DNA of 64,000 nucleotides, taken from NCBI GenBank assembly GCA_902619665.1, contig CACNFB010000002.1:1-64000 (forward strand), in the 5' to 3' direction. The position numbers and the translations under genes are program-made. This DNA is from an uncultured Pelagibacteraceae bacterium. GTDB taxonomy: Bacteria > Pseudomonadota > Alphaproteobacteria > Pelagibacterales > Pelagibacteraceae. This document shows positions 45,650 to 56,339 of the stretch, in pieces. Numbering within the stretch: position 1 is the first letter of the stretch; every line of letters begins with the position of its first letter. The notes under the pieces were generated by a model. The model was given only the letters and a program-made list of their open reading frames with translations, did no database searches and was not told the DNA's origin.

Positions 45650-46379
45650 ACTTTGCTAACTTTTTTTCAAATTTTCTCACAAAATAAGAAACAACTAAAA
45701 TTAAAATTAGGTATTCAAATATTAAAAAAGTATAAATTTCTAATGGTCTATAGGTTGTAACAACAAGCTCATTTGCTTTTCTTGTTAAATCACCAATTCC
45801 TATAATTGAAACAAGAGAAGACATTTTTAAAACATATACAAATTGATTACCAATAGCAGGCAGTATATTTTTAATAGCTTGTGGCAATATTATAAGTCTT
45901 AATTTTTTAAAAAAAGAGAACCCAAGAGAGCTACCCGCTTCCCATTGTGATTTCTTAATTGAATTTATCCCAGCTCTAAATATTTCAGCTTGAAAAGCAC
46001 TTTCACTTATTGATAAAGCTATAATACCAGATACAAATGGACTAAAGCTTATACCTGTCATTATTGGTAAACCATAATAAATCCATAAAATTAAAACTAA
46101 TAATGGTATTGCTCTAACTATTTCTACATATCCAATATTTATATATGTAAGAAATTTATTTTTTGCCAATGATGGAATTGCAATTATCAGACCTAGAATT
46201 ATTGAGATAAGTATTGAAACTAGGGATATGTATATTGTAGTTGTAAATCCACTTATGAGAAATTTAAGGTTTGTTAATCCATCCACATTATTTGGAGATA
46301 AAATTAACCAGTCCAACTCTTGTTTTGAGCAAGAAGTAAGAAATAATAATATGAATATTAGAAAAATAATATTTTTCAC
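45642..46379 (-). CDS. Polar amino-acid-type ABC transporter permease
   Basis: EAA-type loop EAGSSLGFSFFKKLRLIILPQAIKNILPAIGNQFVYVLK; VEIVRAIPLLVLILWIYYGLP. Confidence 0.92.
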   Translation of the reverse strand: MKNIIFLIFILLFLTSCSKQELDWLILSPNNVDGLTNLKFLISGFTTTIYISLVSILISIILGLIIAIPSLAKNKFLTYINIGYVEIVRAIPLLVLILWIYYGLPIMTGISFSPFVSGIIALSISESAFQAEIFRAGINSIKKSQWEAGSSLGFSFFKKLRLIILPQAIKNILPAIGNQFVYVLKMSSLVSIIGIGDLTRKANELVVTTYRPLEIYTFLIFEYLILILVVSYFVRKFEKKLAKSN

Positions 46380-46419
46380 ACATATATTTATAAAGAATTA
46401 AATATTAATATCTAATCTA

Positions 46420-47184
46420 TTATAAACTCTTCAGATTATATTTTGCTAAAAGTTCCTTAAAAAAACCTGATGATTTTTTATTACTTATCCATTCATTTAC
46501 GTAATTTTTCCATTTATCATCACCTTTACCAACCATCATTGCTAAAAATGCAGGATTTTTTTCTCCATCTGGAACAATTGCCAATTGAGGATACTTAACG
46601 ACTAATTTATTAGCCTCCGTTGAGCTGGTTATATTCCCATCTGCTCGACCAGCTAAAACTTCTTGAAAATCTCTTGCAGGTGCTTCAACAGAATTTAATT
46701 TTGATTTTGGAAAAAATTCTTTTGCCTTTTCTTCTTGTGAAGTTCCAAGTGTAGTTGCAATCGTTACTTTACTATTATTTAATGAATCCCAAGTTGAGAA
46801 TTTTTTTAAATTTTTCTTTAGAACAAGCGGCACTGTTCCATATTTATAGTAAGTGTCAGTAAAGCCCGCTACTTCTGCTCTTTTAGGTGTTTTAGTAACA
46901 CTAGTAGAAATATCATATCTTCCTGAAGTAATTCCAGATACTATAGTCTTCCACTCAGCAGGAACAAATTTAATTTTTACACCCATATCTTTTGCTAATT
47001 CGTTCATTACGTCTATATCAAAACCTCTATATTTATTAGTTGCAGGATCTTTAATTGTCATAGGATCCCAATCACCAGTAGTTCCAACTCTTAACTCACC
47101 AGAGGACAAAATTTTATCAAGACTCGATGAATAAGAGGGTAATGCAAAGAATAAACTAAATATAAATATAATGATTTTTTTCAT
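46420..47184 (-). CDS. Periplasmic substrate-binding protein, family 3 (SBP_bac_3; resembles cyclohexadienyl-dehydratase-like members)
   Basis: Signal peptide; [66 protein letters not shown]. Confidence 0.88.
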   Translation of the reverse strand: MKKIIIFIFSLFFALPSYSSSLDKILSSGELRVGTTGDWDPMTIKDPATNKYRGFDIDVMNELAKDMGVKIKFVPAEWKTIVSGITSGRYDISTSVTKTPKRAEVAGFTDTYYKYGTVPLVLKKNLKKFSTWDSLNNSKVTIATTLGTSQEEKAKEFFPKSKLNSVEAPARDFQEVLAGRADGNITSSTEANKLVVKYPQLAIVPDGEKNPAFLAMMVGKGDDKWKNYVNEWISNKKSSGFFKELLAKYNLKSL

Positions 47185-47245
47185 ATTTCAGTTAGTACTT
47201 AAAATAAGCAAAGATTTCCAGGTTAACCTTGACGCACATAAATAA

Positions 47246-47809
47246 TTAGATGAATCTTGCACTATCATTCAACCAGAGCCATAAATCTTCTGAAAACGAC
47301 CTTCTGACAAATAGATTAAGGTTGTTATCCTCTTTGTTGTGAAGGATTACATCTATGTGATTAACAATTGTTTGAGCAACAGATCCTTTTTTCTTTTTAT
47401 AATCATTAAAATTATAAGGGCAACTTTTAGACAATAAATCGTACACTTTATTTCCTTTTAGATTGATCATTATCCAGTGATCGGAAACATTTGTTACAGC
47501 TCCTTGATTTAATTTTGAAATTTCATTAAATAATTTGTCCTCTAAATTTATTTGGTCGTCTAAAGTCGTTTTTTTATCATTAGAGTAAATTAACCATTCA
47601 TCTGGACTCAACCACAATAAATTAAATTTTTCGTTACCAGATGAAGTATTTGCTTCATTTGGTGGTAAAATTGATAATATTTTTCCAATTTTTGTAGAAA
47701 ATTCTCTTTTATTACTTCTAAGGTTAATTTTAATTATGGGCTCAACTTCAATAATATTTAGATCATTGTATTTTTTTTCTTCCTTAATTGGTGAATTAAA
47801 ATTAAGCAT
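47246..47809 (-). CDS. soxG: Sarcosine oxidase gamma subunit
   Basis: LWLSPDEWLIYSND; NQGAVTNVSDHWIMINLKG; downstream of soxA. Confidence 0.88.
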   Translation of the reverse strand: MLNFNSPIKEEKKYNDLNIIEVEPIIKINLRSNKREFSTKIGKILSILPPNEANTSSGNEKFNLLWLSPDEWLIYSNDKKTTLDDQINLEDKLFNEISKLNQGAVTNVSDHWIMINLKGNKVYDLLSKSCPYNFNDYKKKKGSVAQTIVNHIDVILHNKEDNNLNLFVRRSFSEDLWLWLNDSARFI

Positions 47810-50800
47810 TTAATCTTTTATTTTCCTTATCGTAAAAAACAGTGTCAGTAATAGTTACATTTATATTTTTATTTTGCATAGGAACTATTAATTTTTTACC
47901 TTTTAATTTTTTTCCACTCCTTACTACAGCTAAGGCAATAGATTTATTAAGATTTGGACTAAAATAACTAGAGGTTACATGACCTAACATATCAATTGGC
48001 TTTTCTAAGCTTTCAACAAGTTGTGCACCTTCTTCTAAAATTTCCTTTGGATCATCTGTTAATAAACCAACTAATTGTTTTCTATCTTCTCTTATCGTAT
48101 CACTTCTGTATAATGATCTTTTACCTATAAAATCATATTTCTTTTTTCCAATAATCCAGTCCATTTGAAGATCTGAAGGAGTTAATGTTCCATCAGTATC
48201 TTGACCAGTAATTATGAAACCTTTTTCAGCTCTTAATAAATGCATAGTTTCAGTTCCATATGGAGTAATATTAAATTCTTTACCTGCTTCCATACATCTC
48301 TCCCAGACATCTTTAGCGTAATTAGACTGAATATTAATTTCATAACTGTGCTCCCCAGTAAAACTTATTCTCATAATACGACAATTAACATTATCTATTT
48401 TGGAATTTTTAAAGGACATATGTGGAAAGCTTTGATCTGATAGATCTAAACTTGGTATTATTTTTTTAATAATCTTTTTAGAATTTGGTCCACAAATGCT
48501 CATTGTTGAATATTGATCTGTTACAGTAGTTAAATATACATTTAATTCTGGCCATTCTGTTTGTAAATAATCTTCAAGTTTTGATAAAACATTGGCTGCA
48601 CCACCAGTTGTAGTCGTCATTATATAATGATTTTCTCCAAGTCTTGTAGTAACACCATCATCATAAACCATACCATCTTCATTTAGCATTAAACCATATC
48701 TACATTTACCAATTGCAAGTTTTGACCATGCATTGGTATAAACTCTATTTAAAAATTCAGACGCATCTTCACCTTGTATATCAATTTTTCCTAAAGTAGA
48801 GGCATCAAGTATTCCTGCACTTTCTCTTGCAGCTTTACTCTCTCTTTGAACAGCCTGATACATAGTTTCTCCATTCTTAGGAAAATACCAAGGTCTTTTC
48901 CACTGTCCAACATTTTCAAATTCTGCTTTATTTTCCACATGCCAATCATGAATTGCTGTTCTTCTTGTATGATCGAAAAACTCGCCAACGTTTCTTCCTA
49001 CTATTGCTCCAAATGTTAACGGTGTATAAGGAGGTCTAAAGGTAGTTGTGCCGAGCTCACCCATATTTGTACCAGTTGTATCAGCGATTATACCCAGTGC
49101 ATGCATATTTGACAGTTTACCCTGATCAGTTCCCATTCCTGTTGTAGTATATCTTTTTACATGTTCTATTGATTTAAAGCCTTCTCTTAGAGCTAGTTTT
49201 ACATCTTTAGCAGTTGAGTCGTTTTGGAAATCTAAGAATGGCTTTATTTTAGATAAAGGTTTATTCGAAGGTAACAACCATATATTTCTTTTTTGTTTTT
49301 CTTTTGAACATTTAATATTTAAATTTTCGTAATCATTTTTATCTAAGCCAAGAAAAATTTTAACACTTTTGATAGTATTATTTATAACATCATCTAATTC
49401 AAAGTCTCCATTTGATGATCCCACACTGATTTGTTCTGATGGCGTTTTATTTTCATCAGGAATAAAAACATTGTCATTATTCCTAAACTTTAATTTTCCG
49501 CCTGATTGAGTAAATAAATGGACCATTGGCGTCCACCCACCAGAAATTCCCAAACAATCACATTTATAAGCAACTTTGTTACCAACAACGCTTCCACCAT
49601 CTTTTGATAACTTCATAACATCGATAGATTTAATTCTTTTGTACCCATCAGTATTAGTTATTGTATATCCTCTTAAAATTTTTATTCCTGCTTTTTCTAT
49701 TTTTTCTGAAAGTGGTGATTTAGGATTTTCTCTAATATCTATAATTACTTTAACTTTTACTCCACTTTTATTTAATGAAATTGCTGTTTCATAAGCACTA
49801 TCATTGTTAGTAAACAAAGAAATGTTTTCTCCAGTTTTTACACCATAATAATCAATATATTTTTTTATAGATGATGATAAAATTATTCCCGGTCTATCAT
49901 TGTTACTAAAAATTAATGGTCGTTCAATAGCTCCTGTTGCTATAATAACTTTTTTAGCTCTTATTTTTAACAACCTTTGTCTAATTTTTTCTTTTCTTTC
50001 ATGAAAAGCTAAATGATCAGTCAAATTTTCTTTTGCTAAAAGGTAATTATAACCATGAAAAGCAGCAACACTTGTTCTGTTTTTAATTGTCAAGTTTGGT
50101 ATTTTTTTTATTTTTTCTATTAGATTTTTTAACCATACATTTGAGGTTTCGTTATTTATTTTAAAAATATCATCATCTTGATATATTGTTGATCCCCCAA
50201 GATAACTCTTATCATCTATCAGTATTGTATTAAGGCCTTTTTCTGCCGACAATTTAGCTGATAATATACCAGAGATACCACCACCAATTACTAAAACATC
50301 ACAATGTACGTATTGATGATCATATAAATCTTGATCTGGTTTAGTTGGAGATTTGCCTAATCCAGCTGAATGTCTAATAAAAAATTCATATTTTTCCCAA
50401 AAACTTGCAGGCCACATAAAAGTTTTATAATAAAATCCTGCAGGCAGGAGAGGGGATAAAAAATTATTTATAGCACCAATATCAAAATTTACACTTGGCC
50501 AACAGTTTTGGCTAAAGGCCTCTAAACCTTCATATAATTCAATCTCAGTAGCTCTCACATTTGGATCAGTTAATGAAGAATCTTTACCGACTTGAACAAT
50601 TGCATTAGGCTCTTCTGAACCACAGGTCATTATTCCTCTAGGTCTATGGTATTTGAAACTTCTTCCAACTAAATGAATATTATTTGCTAATAAAGCAGAG
50701 GCTAATGTATCACCTTTATATCCAAAAAGTTTTTTACCATTAAATTTAAAGGAAATTCTAACAGTTTGATCTATAAAGTTATTTTTATTAATTCTTAAGT

Positions 50801-50810
50801 TGTTACTCAT
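47802..50810 (-). CDS. soxA: Sarcosine oxidase alpha subunit
   Basis: N-terminal GRSFKYHRPRGIMTCGSEEPNA; VLVIGGGISGILSA; C-terminal aminomethyltransferase-like domain ESAGILDASTLGKIDIQGEDASEFLNR. Confidence 0.96.
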   Translation of the reverse strand: MSNNLRINKNNFIDQTVRISFKFNGKKLFGYKGDTLASALLANNIHLVGRSFKYHRPRGIMTCGSEEPNAIVQVGKDSSLTDPNVRATEIELYEGLEAFSQNCWPSVNFDIGAINNFLSPLLPAGFYYKTFMWPASFWEKYEFFIRHSAGLGKSPTKPDQDLYDHQYVHCDVLVIGGGISGILSAKLSAEKGLNTILIDDKSYLGGSTIYQDDDIFKINNETSNVWLKNLIEKIKKIPNLTIKNRTSVAAFHGYNYLLAKENLTDHLAFHERKEKIRQRLLKIRAKKVIIATGAIERPLIFSNNDRPGIILSSSIKKYIDYYGVKTGENISLFTNNDSAYETAISLNKSGVKVKVIIDIRENPKSPLSEKIEKAGIKILRGYTITNTDGYKRIKSIDVMKLSKDGGSVVGNKVAYKCDCLGISGGWTPMVHLFTQSGGKLKFRNNDNVFIPDENKTPSEQISVGSSNGDFELDDVINNTIKSVKIFLGLDKNDYENLNIKCSKEKQKRNIWLLPSNKPLSKIKPFLDFQNDSTAKDVKLALREGFKSIEHVKRYTTTGMGTDQGKLSNMHALGIIADTTGTNMGELGTTTFRPPYTPLTFGAIVGRNVGEFFDHTRRTAIHDWHVENKAEFENVGQWKRPWYFPKNGETMYQAVQRESKAARESAGILDASTLGKIDIQGEDASEFLNRVYTNAWSKLAIGKCRYGLMLNEDGMVYDDGVTTRLGENHYIMTTTTGGAANVLSKLEDYLQTEWPELNVYLTTVTDQYSTMSICGPNSKKIIKKIIPSLDLSDQSFPHMSFKNSKIDNVNCRIMRISFTGEHSYEINIQSNYAKDVWERCMEAGKEFNITPYGTETMHLLRAEKGFIITGQDTDGTLTPSDLQMDWIIGKKKYDFIGKRSLYRSDTIREDRKQLVGLLTDDPKEILEEGAQLVESLEKPIDMLGHVTSSYFSPNLNKSIALAVVRSGKKLKGKKLIVPMQNKNINVTITDTVFYDKENKRLNA

Positions 50811-50812
50811 AA

Positions 50813-51088
50813 TTATTTTACAGGCGGTCTTTCTCCCATTTTATAAACTGCATGTATTTTATCGTTAGAGGTATCTCTCACAACATTAAACCATTTTCTG
50901 CATCCATGAATGTGGTTCCATCTTTCAAATTGAATACCTTTTATGTTTTTTCTCATAAAAAGATATTCGGCCCATTGATCGTCGCTTAATTCTGTTGGTT
51001 GTTTTGGTCTTTCAATGTGAGCTTCACCTCCACAAGAAAACTCTGTTTGATCTCTTTCACCACAATACGGACAATTAATTATAAACAT
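50813..51088 (-). CDS. soxD: Sarcosine oxidase delta subunit
   Basis: [41 protein letters not shown]. Confidence 0.95.
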   Translation of the reverse strand: MFIINCPYCGERDQTEFSCGGEAHIERPKQPTELSDDQWAEYLFMRKNIKGIQFERWNHIHGCRKWFNVVRDTSNDKIHAVYKMGERPPVK

Positions 51089-52341
51089 TAGTGTGCTACT
51101 GCTGCAGCACCGTGTTCATCAACTAGATCACCGCTAACAAATCTATTTAAGTTAAAAGCAGCATTTAATTTATGTGGTTCATCATTTGCTATCGTGTGTG
51201 CAAACAAATCACCAGAGCCAGGTGTAGCTTTAAATCCGCCAGTACCCCAACCACAATTAAAATATAAACCTTTAACTTGAGTTTTACTTATTATTGGACT
51301 TGCATCTGGACAAATATCCACAATACCTCCCCATTGTCTTAGCATTTTCATTCTACTAAATATTGGGTATAGTTCTAATATTGCTCTTAAAGTTTCTTCA
51401 ACAATATTATGACTACCTTTTTGAGTGTAAGAAATATAAGAGTCTGTGCCTGCTCCGATAACAAGTTCACCTTTATCTGATTGACTTACATAAGCATGCA
51501 CAGCATTTGACATTACAACCGTATCAATTATTGGTTTAACTGGTTCAGAAACTAATGCTTGTAGAGGTTTACTTTCTAAAGGCAATCTTATACCAGCCAT
51601 ATTTGCTATAACACTTGAATGTCCTGCAGCAACAACACCGATTTTTTTTGTTTTTATAAAACCTTTTGTTGTTTCTATACCTTCAACTTCATCACCATTT
51701 CTTTTTATGCCTTTTACTTCACAATTTTGAATTATATCTACACCCATTTCATCTGCACCTCGAGCATAACCCCATGCAACAGCATCATGTCTTGCTGTGC
51801 CAGCTCTTCTTTGTAAAGTTCCTCCTAAAACAGGATATCTAATGTTTGGAGATGTATTAATAATTGGACAAAATTTTTTAACTTCCTCTGTATTTAACCA
51901 GACAGCATCAATTCCATTTAATCTATTTGCATGAGTTCTTCTTTTTAAATCTCTTACATCTTGAAGATTGTGTGCAAGGTTCATTACACCCCTTTGACTA
52001 AACATAACATTGTAATTTAATTCTTGAGATAATCCCTCCCAAATTTTAAGTGCATGATCATATAAACCAGCACTTGCGTCCCATAAATAATTTGATCTAA
52101 TAATTGTTGTGTTTCTACCGGTATTTCCTCCACCAATCCATCCTTTCTCGACTACCGCAATATTATTCATTTTGTGTTTCTTAGCCAAATAATAGGCGGT
52201 TGCAAGTCCATGACCTCCACCACCAATTATTATTGCATCGTATTCTTTTTTTGGTTCTGGATCTCTCCAAGCTCTCTGCCAATTTTCATGACCACTTAAT
52301 GCGTTTTTGATTAGTGAAAAAATTGAATATTTATTACTCAT
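51088..52341 (-). CDS. soxB: Sarcosine oxidase beta subunit
   Basis: [63 protein letters not shown]. Confidence 0.96.
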   Translation of the reverse strand: MSNKYSIFSLIKNALSGHENWQRAWRDPEPKKEYDAIIIGGGGHGLATAYYLAKKHKMNNIAVVEKGWIGGGNTGRNTTIIRSNYLWDASAGLYDHALKIWEGLSQELNYNVMFSQRGVMNLAHNLQDVRDLKRRTHANRLNGIDAVWLNTEEVKKFCPIINTSPNIRYPVLGGTLQRRAGTARHDAVAWGYARGADEMGVDIIQNCEVKGIKRNGDEVEGIETTKGFIKTKKIGVVAAGHSSVIANMAGIRLPLESKPLQALVSEPVKPIIDTVVMSNAVHAYVSQSDKGELVIGAGTDSYISYTQKGSHNIVEETLRAILELYPIFSRMKMLRQWGGIVDICPDASPIISKTQVKGLYFNCGWGTGGFKATPGSGDLFAHTIANDEPHKLNAAFNLNRFVSGDLVDEHGAAAVAH

Positions 52342-52367
52342 AAAATTAATTATGTATTTATAATATC

Positions 52368-53018
52368 TTATTTTTTGGCTTCAAGATAAATAGTTTGAAA
52401 AGCCCTATCTTCTAAATCTTTAACTAATTCTATATTTTCACCAACACCAAATTGACACACTTTTGCAGATGAAAATCCTGCATTTATCAGTTCTCTTTTT
52501 AAAGTTTCTTTATCCCAGACATTTAGATGTCCCCAATTATGAGTCAAATCTCTTAAAGCATCACATCCTGTATCAAAACTTGAAAAGTATTTATCTTTTT
52601 TTTTCTCATTATAATTTTCAATAAATATATCTAAACCAGGTACTGTACATCTAAAAATTGATGATTTTTTTAATACACGACATATTTCAGTCATTAAAAA
52701 TTTTGCATCATTAAAATATAAGTGTTCGATAGTATGCTCACTAAAAGCACCTTCATAAACATTATCATCAAATGGAAGTCTATATCGAAAATCATGAGAT
52801 ATATAATTTTTTTTTTTCCAAAAAGAAAAACTTGAGTTGTAAAAATCTAAGTTGTCAAAATTTTCAAATTTATGATATCCACATCCTATTTGAATATACT
52901 TATTTTTTGGTTTAATTATTTTTGGTGAGAAAAATCTTTTGATTTTAGATATTAATGCCATTTGAATTGATCTTTTTAGATTAATTCTATAATTATCTTT
53001 ATCGTCAAAAACAAACAT
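52368..53018 (-). CDS. SAM-dependent methyltransferase (type 11-like)
   Basis: [59 protein letters not shown]. Confidence 0.75.
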   Translation of the reverse strand: MFVFDDKDNYRINLKRSIQMALISKIKRFFSPKIIKPKNKYIQIGCGYHKFENFDNLDFYNSSFSFWKKKNYISHDFRYRLPFDDNVYEGAFSEHTIEHLYFNDAKFLMTEICRVLKKSSIFRCTVPGLDIFIENYNEKKKDKYFSSFDTGCDALRDLTHNWGHLNVWDKETLKRELINAGFSSAKVCQFGVGENIELVKDLEDRAFQTIYLEAKK

Positions 53019-53088
53019 CCCTTTTTATACTATAAAATTAATCTTTTATTAAAGTAATAATTCATATATTAAATATAATAATATTGAT

Positions 53089-53180
53089 GGAAGAGTGGGT
53101 GAGTGGTTTAAACCAGTCGTTTGCTAAATGACCGTGCGAGGAAACTTGTACCGAGGGTTCGAATCCCTCCTCTTCCGCCA
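53089..53180 (+). tRNA. tRNA-Ser, anticodon GCU, CCA encoded
   Basis: Acceptor GGAAGAG/CTCTTCC, anticodon loop TTTGCTAAA, long variable arm, T arm GAGGGTTCGAATCCCTC, 3' GCCA; 92 nt. Confidence 0.95.
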
Positions 53181-53184
53181 AGAC

Positions 53185-55413
53185 TTAGTACAAAGGATCA
53201 TTTTTAAAAAAATCTTTAATTTCTATAGGTTCCTGGGCCAATATATATCTGTAAACATTATAATTTTCTAAAACTCTCTGAACATAGTTTCTTGTTTCTT
53301 TAAATTTTATTAATTCAATCCAGTCAACATAATCAATTTGATTTTTTTGTGGATTTTTATTTAGTTTTTTCCAATATCTTACTCTTTTTGGCCCAGCATT
53401 ATATGCTGCTACTGCGTATGGGTATGAGCCATCATATTCTAATATAAGTCCTGCTAAATAATGAGAACCTAATTTTATATTATAATCCGGATCTTGAGTT
53501 AATCTTGATTTTGAATATGGCAACTTAGCTTGTTTTGCTACGACTTTGGCTGTGTAACTCATTAATTGCATCATTCCTTTTGCACCAGCGTAACTGTTTG
53601 CTTTTGAGTCAAACTCACTTTCTTGTCTTATAACAGCTAAAATCAAAGCTTGGTCAGGAATTTTTCTACCAGCTACATATTTTGGTGTATTAATTATCGG
53701 ATAATTATATTTGTTGTGAAATCTTTTCTCGTAAGATGCAATTTTTGAAATCTGTATAGCAAAATCATATCTCTTAATATCAGTTGCAAGTTGAGCTGAT
53801 AAAATTTCACTTCCTTTTTCAATATTATCTAGTGCTAAAAATCTTAAAATATGTTTAGTATACTTATCTTTATCTAATTCATGTAATAAATGTACTAGTT
53901 TATAAAGGTCTTTTTTTAAAAATTCTTTTTTATAATCTTCATCTACATCCGATGTATCAGTTAAATTATACTTTTCATTTTTGAATAATTTTAAATGTGC
54001 TAATTGGCCATAATAAGTAGTTGGAAAAGTTGATGCAATTTTGTAATACTTATTTGCTGTTACTGTATCATTTAATGACTCATAACTTTTTGCAATCCAG
54101 AAAGCTCCTCTTGATAAACTTATAGGATAACCAACGTTTTCATAAAAAGATTTGAAATGTTCACGAGCTCTCAATGGATCATTTAAGAAACTTAAAGAAA
54201 TCCAACCACTTAACCATTCAGCTTCAGCATATTCAGGTGTGCCTTTTTCTAATGAATGATTATTAACAATTTCGTATGAAATTTGGTATTTTTTTTTATA
54301 AATTAGTGATCTTGCAATTATTGAACGTTCAATCCACCATTTATCAGGTCTAACTAAATAATTTTTGTTATTTTTAATATTTAGCAATATTTCTAAAGAA
54401 CTATCAACTCTGCCTCTTTTTCTTCTCCATTTAAGCCGGTCATAGTTTAAGCCTGCATCTTTTTTAAACTTTTCAGGGACTTTTGAAATAGCATTATCTA
54501 CACCATATGATTTGCTCATTAAAAGTTGTCTTGCGTTATATAGCGCTTGATAATCTTTAGGTAAATATCTCAGCATTCTTTTTAAATCCCAATACTTATT
54601 TTCCCAAGCAAGATAATCCGCTCTACGTATATGATCTTCAGATTTTAAATATTTGTTATATTTTTTCTTATAAATTCTTAATTCATTTTTATTAAGTTCT
54701 GCTGTTATCCAACCTTTTTTTATTAAATTTATTCCATCAACTACATTACCCACTTGTATTAAACTTTCACCTAATATCATTTCACCAAAACCACTTAGGG
54801 GTTTTTTTTCTTCATATAATTTGATTATTCTTTTTGGATTTATTTTTTTTACTGATAGTTTTTTTTCAGACAAATATTTAACCCTACCAATTCTTGGGTA
54901 GGTCTTATTTTTTTCTAAAAATTCACTGTAAAGACTATAATCGGCATTATTCTGTCTTTCTAATAAATATCTCCAAACTATAAAATTATATATTGATTTA
55001 TCTTTTGCTTTTTTAGATGTTTTTATTGCTGTCTCCCATTTTCTTTTTTCCATTAAAGAAATTGATTTTTTAGCAATTTCAAAATCTTTTCTTTTATAAA
55101 ATTTTGACTTTACAATTTTTTTTTGTTTTCCAGTCTTTGTTTGGGCAATTACTAATGGTTTTTTTTTAGGAATTAATATACCTAAATTTTTTTTTTCAAT
55201 TTGTTCTTTTTTTACTTCAGCTATTTTTTTTTCCTTTAATTTAGGTTTTTTTAAAGGTAATATTTCACTTTTAAGATCACTAATTGTTTTATTTTCTGTG
55301 CTAATTTGTGGTTTTTTTTTAGGTATTATTAAACTTTCACCTTGTACAATAAAGTTCAAATTCATTAAATAAAATATTGTAATTAAAACAGTTATTTTTT
55401 TGTATTTGTTCAT
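53185..55413 (-). CDS. slt: Soluble lytic murein transglycosylase with repeated PKKKP N-terminal linker
   Basis: Signal peptide; SLT catalytic region ALILAVIRQESEFDSKANSYAGAKGMMQLMSYTAKVVAK; YNIKLGSHYLAGLILEYDGSYPYAVAAYNAGPKRV. Confidence 0.93.
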   Translation of the reverse strand: MNKYKKITVLITIFYLMNLNFIVQGESLIIPKKKPQISTENKTISDLKSEILPLKKPKLKEKKIAEVKKEQIEKKNLGILIPKKKPLVIAQTKTGKQKKIVKSKFYKRKDFEIAKKSISLMEKRKWETAIKTSKKAKDKSIYNFIVWRYLLERQNNADYSLYSEFLEKNKTYPRIGRVKYLSEKKLSVKKINPKRIIKLYEEKKPLSGFGEMILGESLIQVGNVVDGINLIKKGWITAELNKNELRIYKKKYNKYLKSEDHIRRADYLAWENKYWDLKRMLRYLPKDYQALYNARQLLMSKSYGVDNAISKVPEKFKKDAGLNYDRLKWRRKRGRVDSSLEILLNIKNNKNYLVRPDKWWIERSIIARSLIYKKKYQISYEIVNNHSLEKGTPEYAEAEWLSGWISLSFLNDPLRAREHFKSFYENVGYPISLSRGAFWIAKSYESLNDTVTANKYYKIASTFPTTYYGQLAHLKLFKNEKYNLTDTSDVDEDYKKEFLKKDLYKLVHLLHELDKDKYTKHILRFLALDNIEKGSEILSAQLATDIKRYDFAIQISKIASYEKRFHNKYNYPIINTPKYVAGRKIPDQALILAVIRQESEFDSKANSYAGAKGMMQLMSYTAKVVAKQAKLPYSKSRLTQDPDYNIKLGSHYLAGLILEYDGSYPYAVAAYNAGPKRVRYWKKLNKNPQKNQIDYVDWIELIKFKETRNYVQRVLENYNVYRYILAQEPIEIKDFFKNDPLY

Positions 55414-55454
55414 AATTTTTGTAAATGAATCGATAATTTATGTTATAAGATCAT

Positions 55455-56339
55455 ATGTTTAAAGGATCAAATGTTGCATTAATTACTCCTTTCAAAGATA
55501 ATGCATTAGATGAGGAAAACTATATAAAATTAATTAATTTTCATATCGAAAATGGTACTAATGGTTTAGTTCCAGCAGGAACTACAGGTGAATCTCCAAC
55601 CTTAAGTCATAATGAACATGAAAAGGTAATCGAAATATGTATTAAAGAGTCCGGAGGTAAAGTTCCAGTAATAGCTGGCACAGGATCAAATTCAACTGAA
55701 GAAGCTGTTTCATTGACAAAACATGCTGAAAAGGCTGGAGCTAACGGAGTATTGGTAGTCACACCTTATTATAACAAACCAACACAAGAGGGTTTATATC
55801 AACATTATAAAGCCATTAATGACAATACTAACTTGCCAATTATAATCTACAACATTCCAAGTAGATGTGTAATTGACATGTCAGTAGATACAATGGCAAA
55901 ATTATTTGAGCTTAAAAATATAGCAGGTGTCAAAGATGCTACTGGAGATCTTAATAGGTTGGACCAAACTATTAAAAAGTTGGGACCAGAATTTATACAA
56001 TTAACTGGTGAAGACGGTTTAGCATTTGAATTTAACAAAAGAGGAGGAGTGGGGATAATTTCCGTTACAGCAAATATTGCGCCTAAACTATGCTCTGAAA
56101 TGCAAAGATTGTCAAAATCTAATAAAGATCAAGATATAAAAAAAGCTGAAAGTATTGATAAAAATTTACAACCGTTACATAAGGCATTGTTTATTGAGAG
56201 CAATCCTGCACCAGTAAAATATGCCGCAAAAATTCTAGGATTGTGTAGTGATGAAATCAGACTACCATTAGTAAATATCAAAGAGGAAACCAAAAAAGAA
56301 GTTGATAAAGCACTGTCAATTGCAAAATTATTAATTTAA
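55455..56339 (+). CDS. dapA: 4-hydroxy-tetrahydrodipicolinate synthase
   Basis: [57 protein letters not shown]. Confidence 0.98.
   Translation: MFKGSNVALITPFKDNALDEENYIKLINFHIENGTNGLVPAGTTGESPTLSHNEHEKVIEICIKESGGKVPVIAGTGSNSTEEAVSLTKHAEKAGANGVLVVTPYYNKPTQEGLYQHYKAINDNTNLPIIIYNIPSRCVIDMSVDTMAKLFELKNIAGVKDATGDLNRLDQTIKKLGPEFIQLTGEDGLAFEFNKRGGVGIISVTANIAPKLCSEMQRLSKSNKDQDIKKAESIDKNLQPLHKALFIESNPAPVKYAAKILGLCSDEIRLPLVNIKEETKKEVDKALSIAKLLI

Noticed and set aside
53019-53088. Possible additional small RNA upstream of tRNA-Ser
   Set aside because: The region is almost pure AT with no convincing structure; it more likely holds promoters for the tRNA and the divergent methyltransferase.
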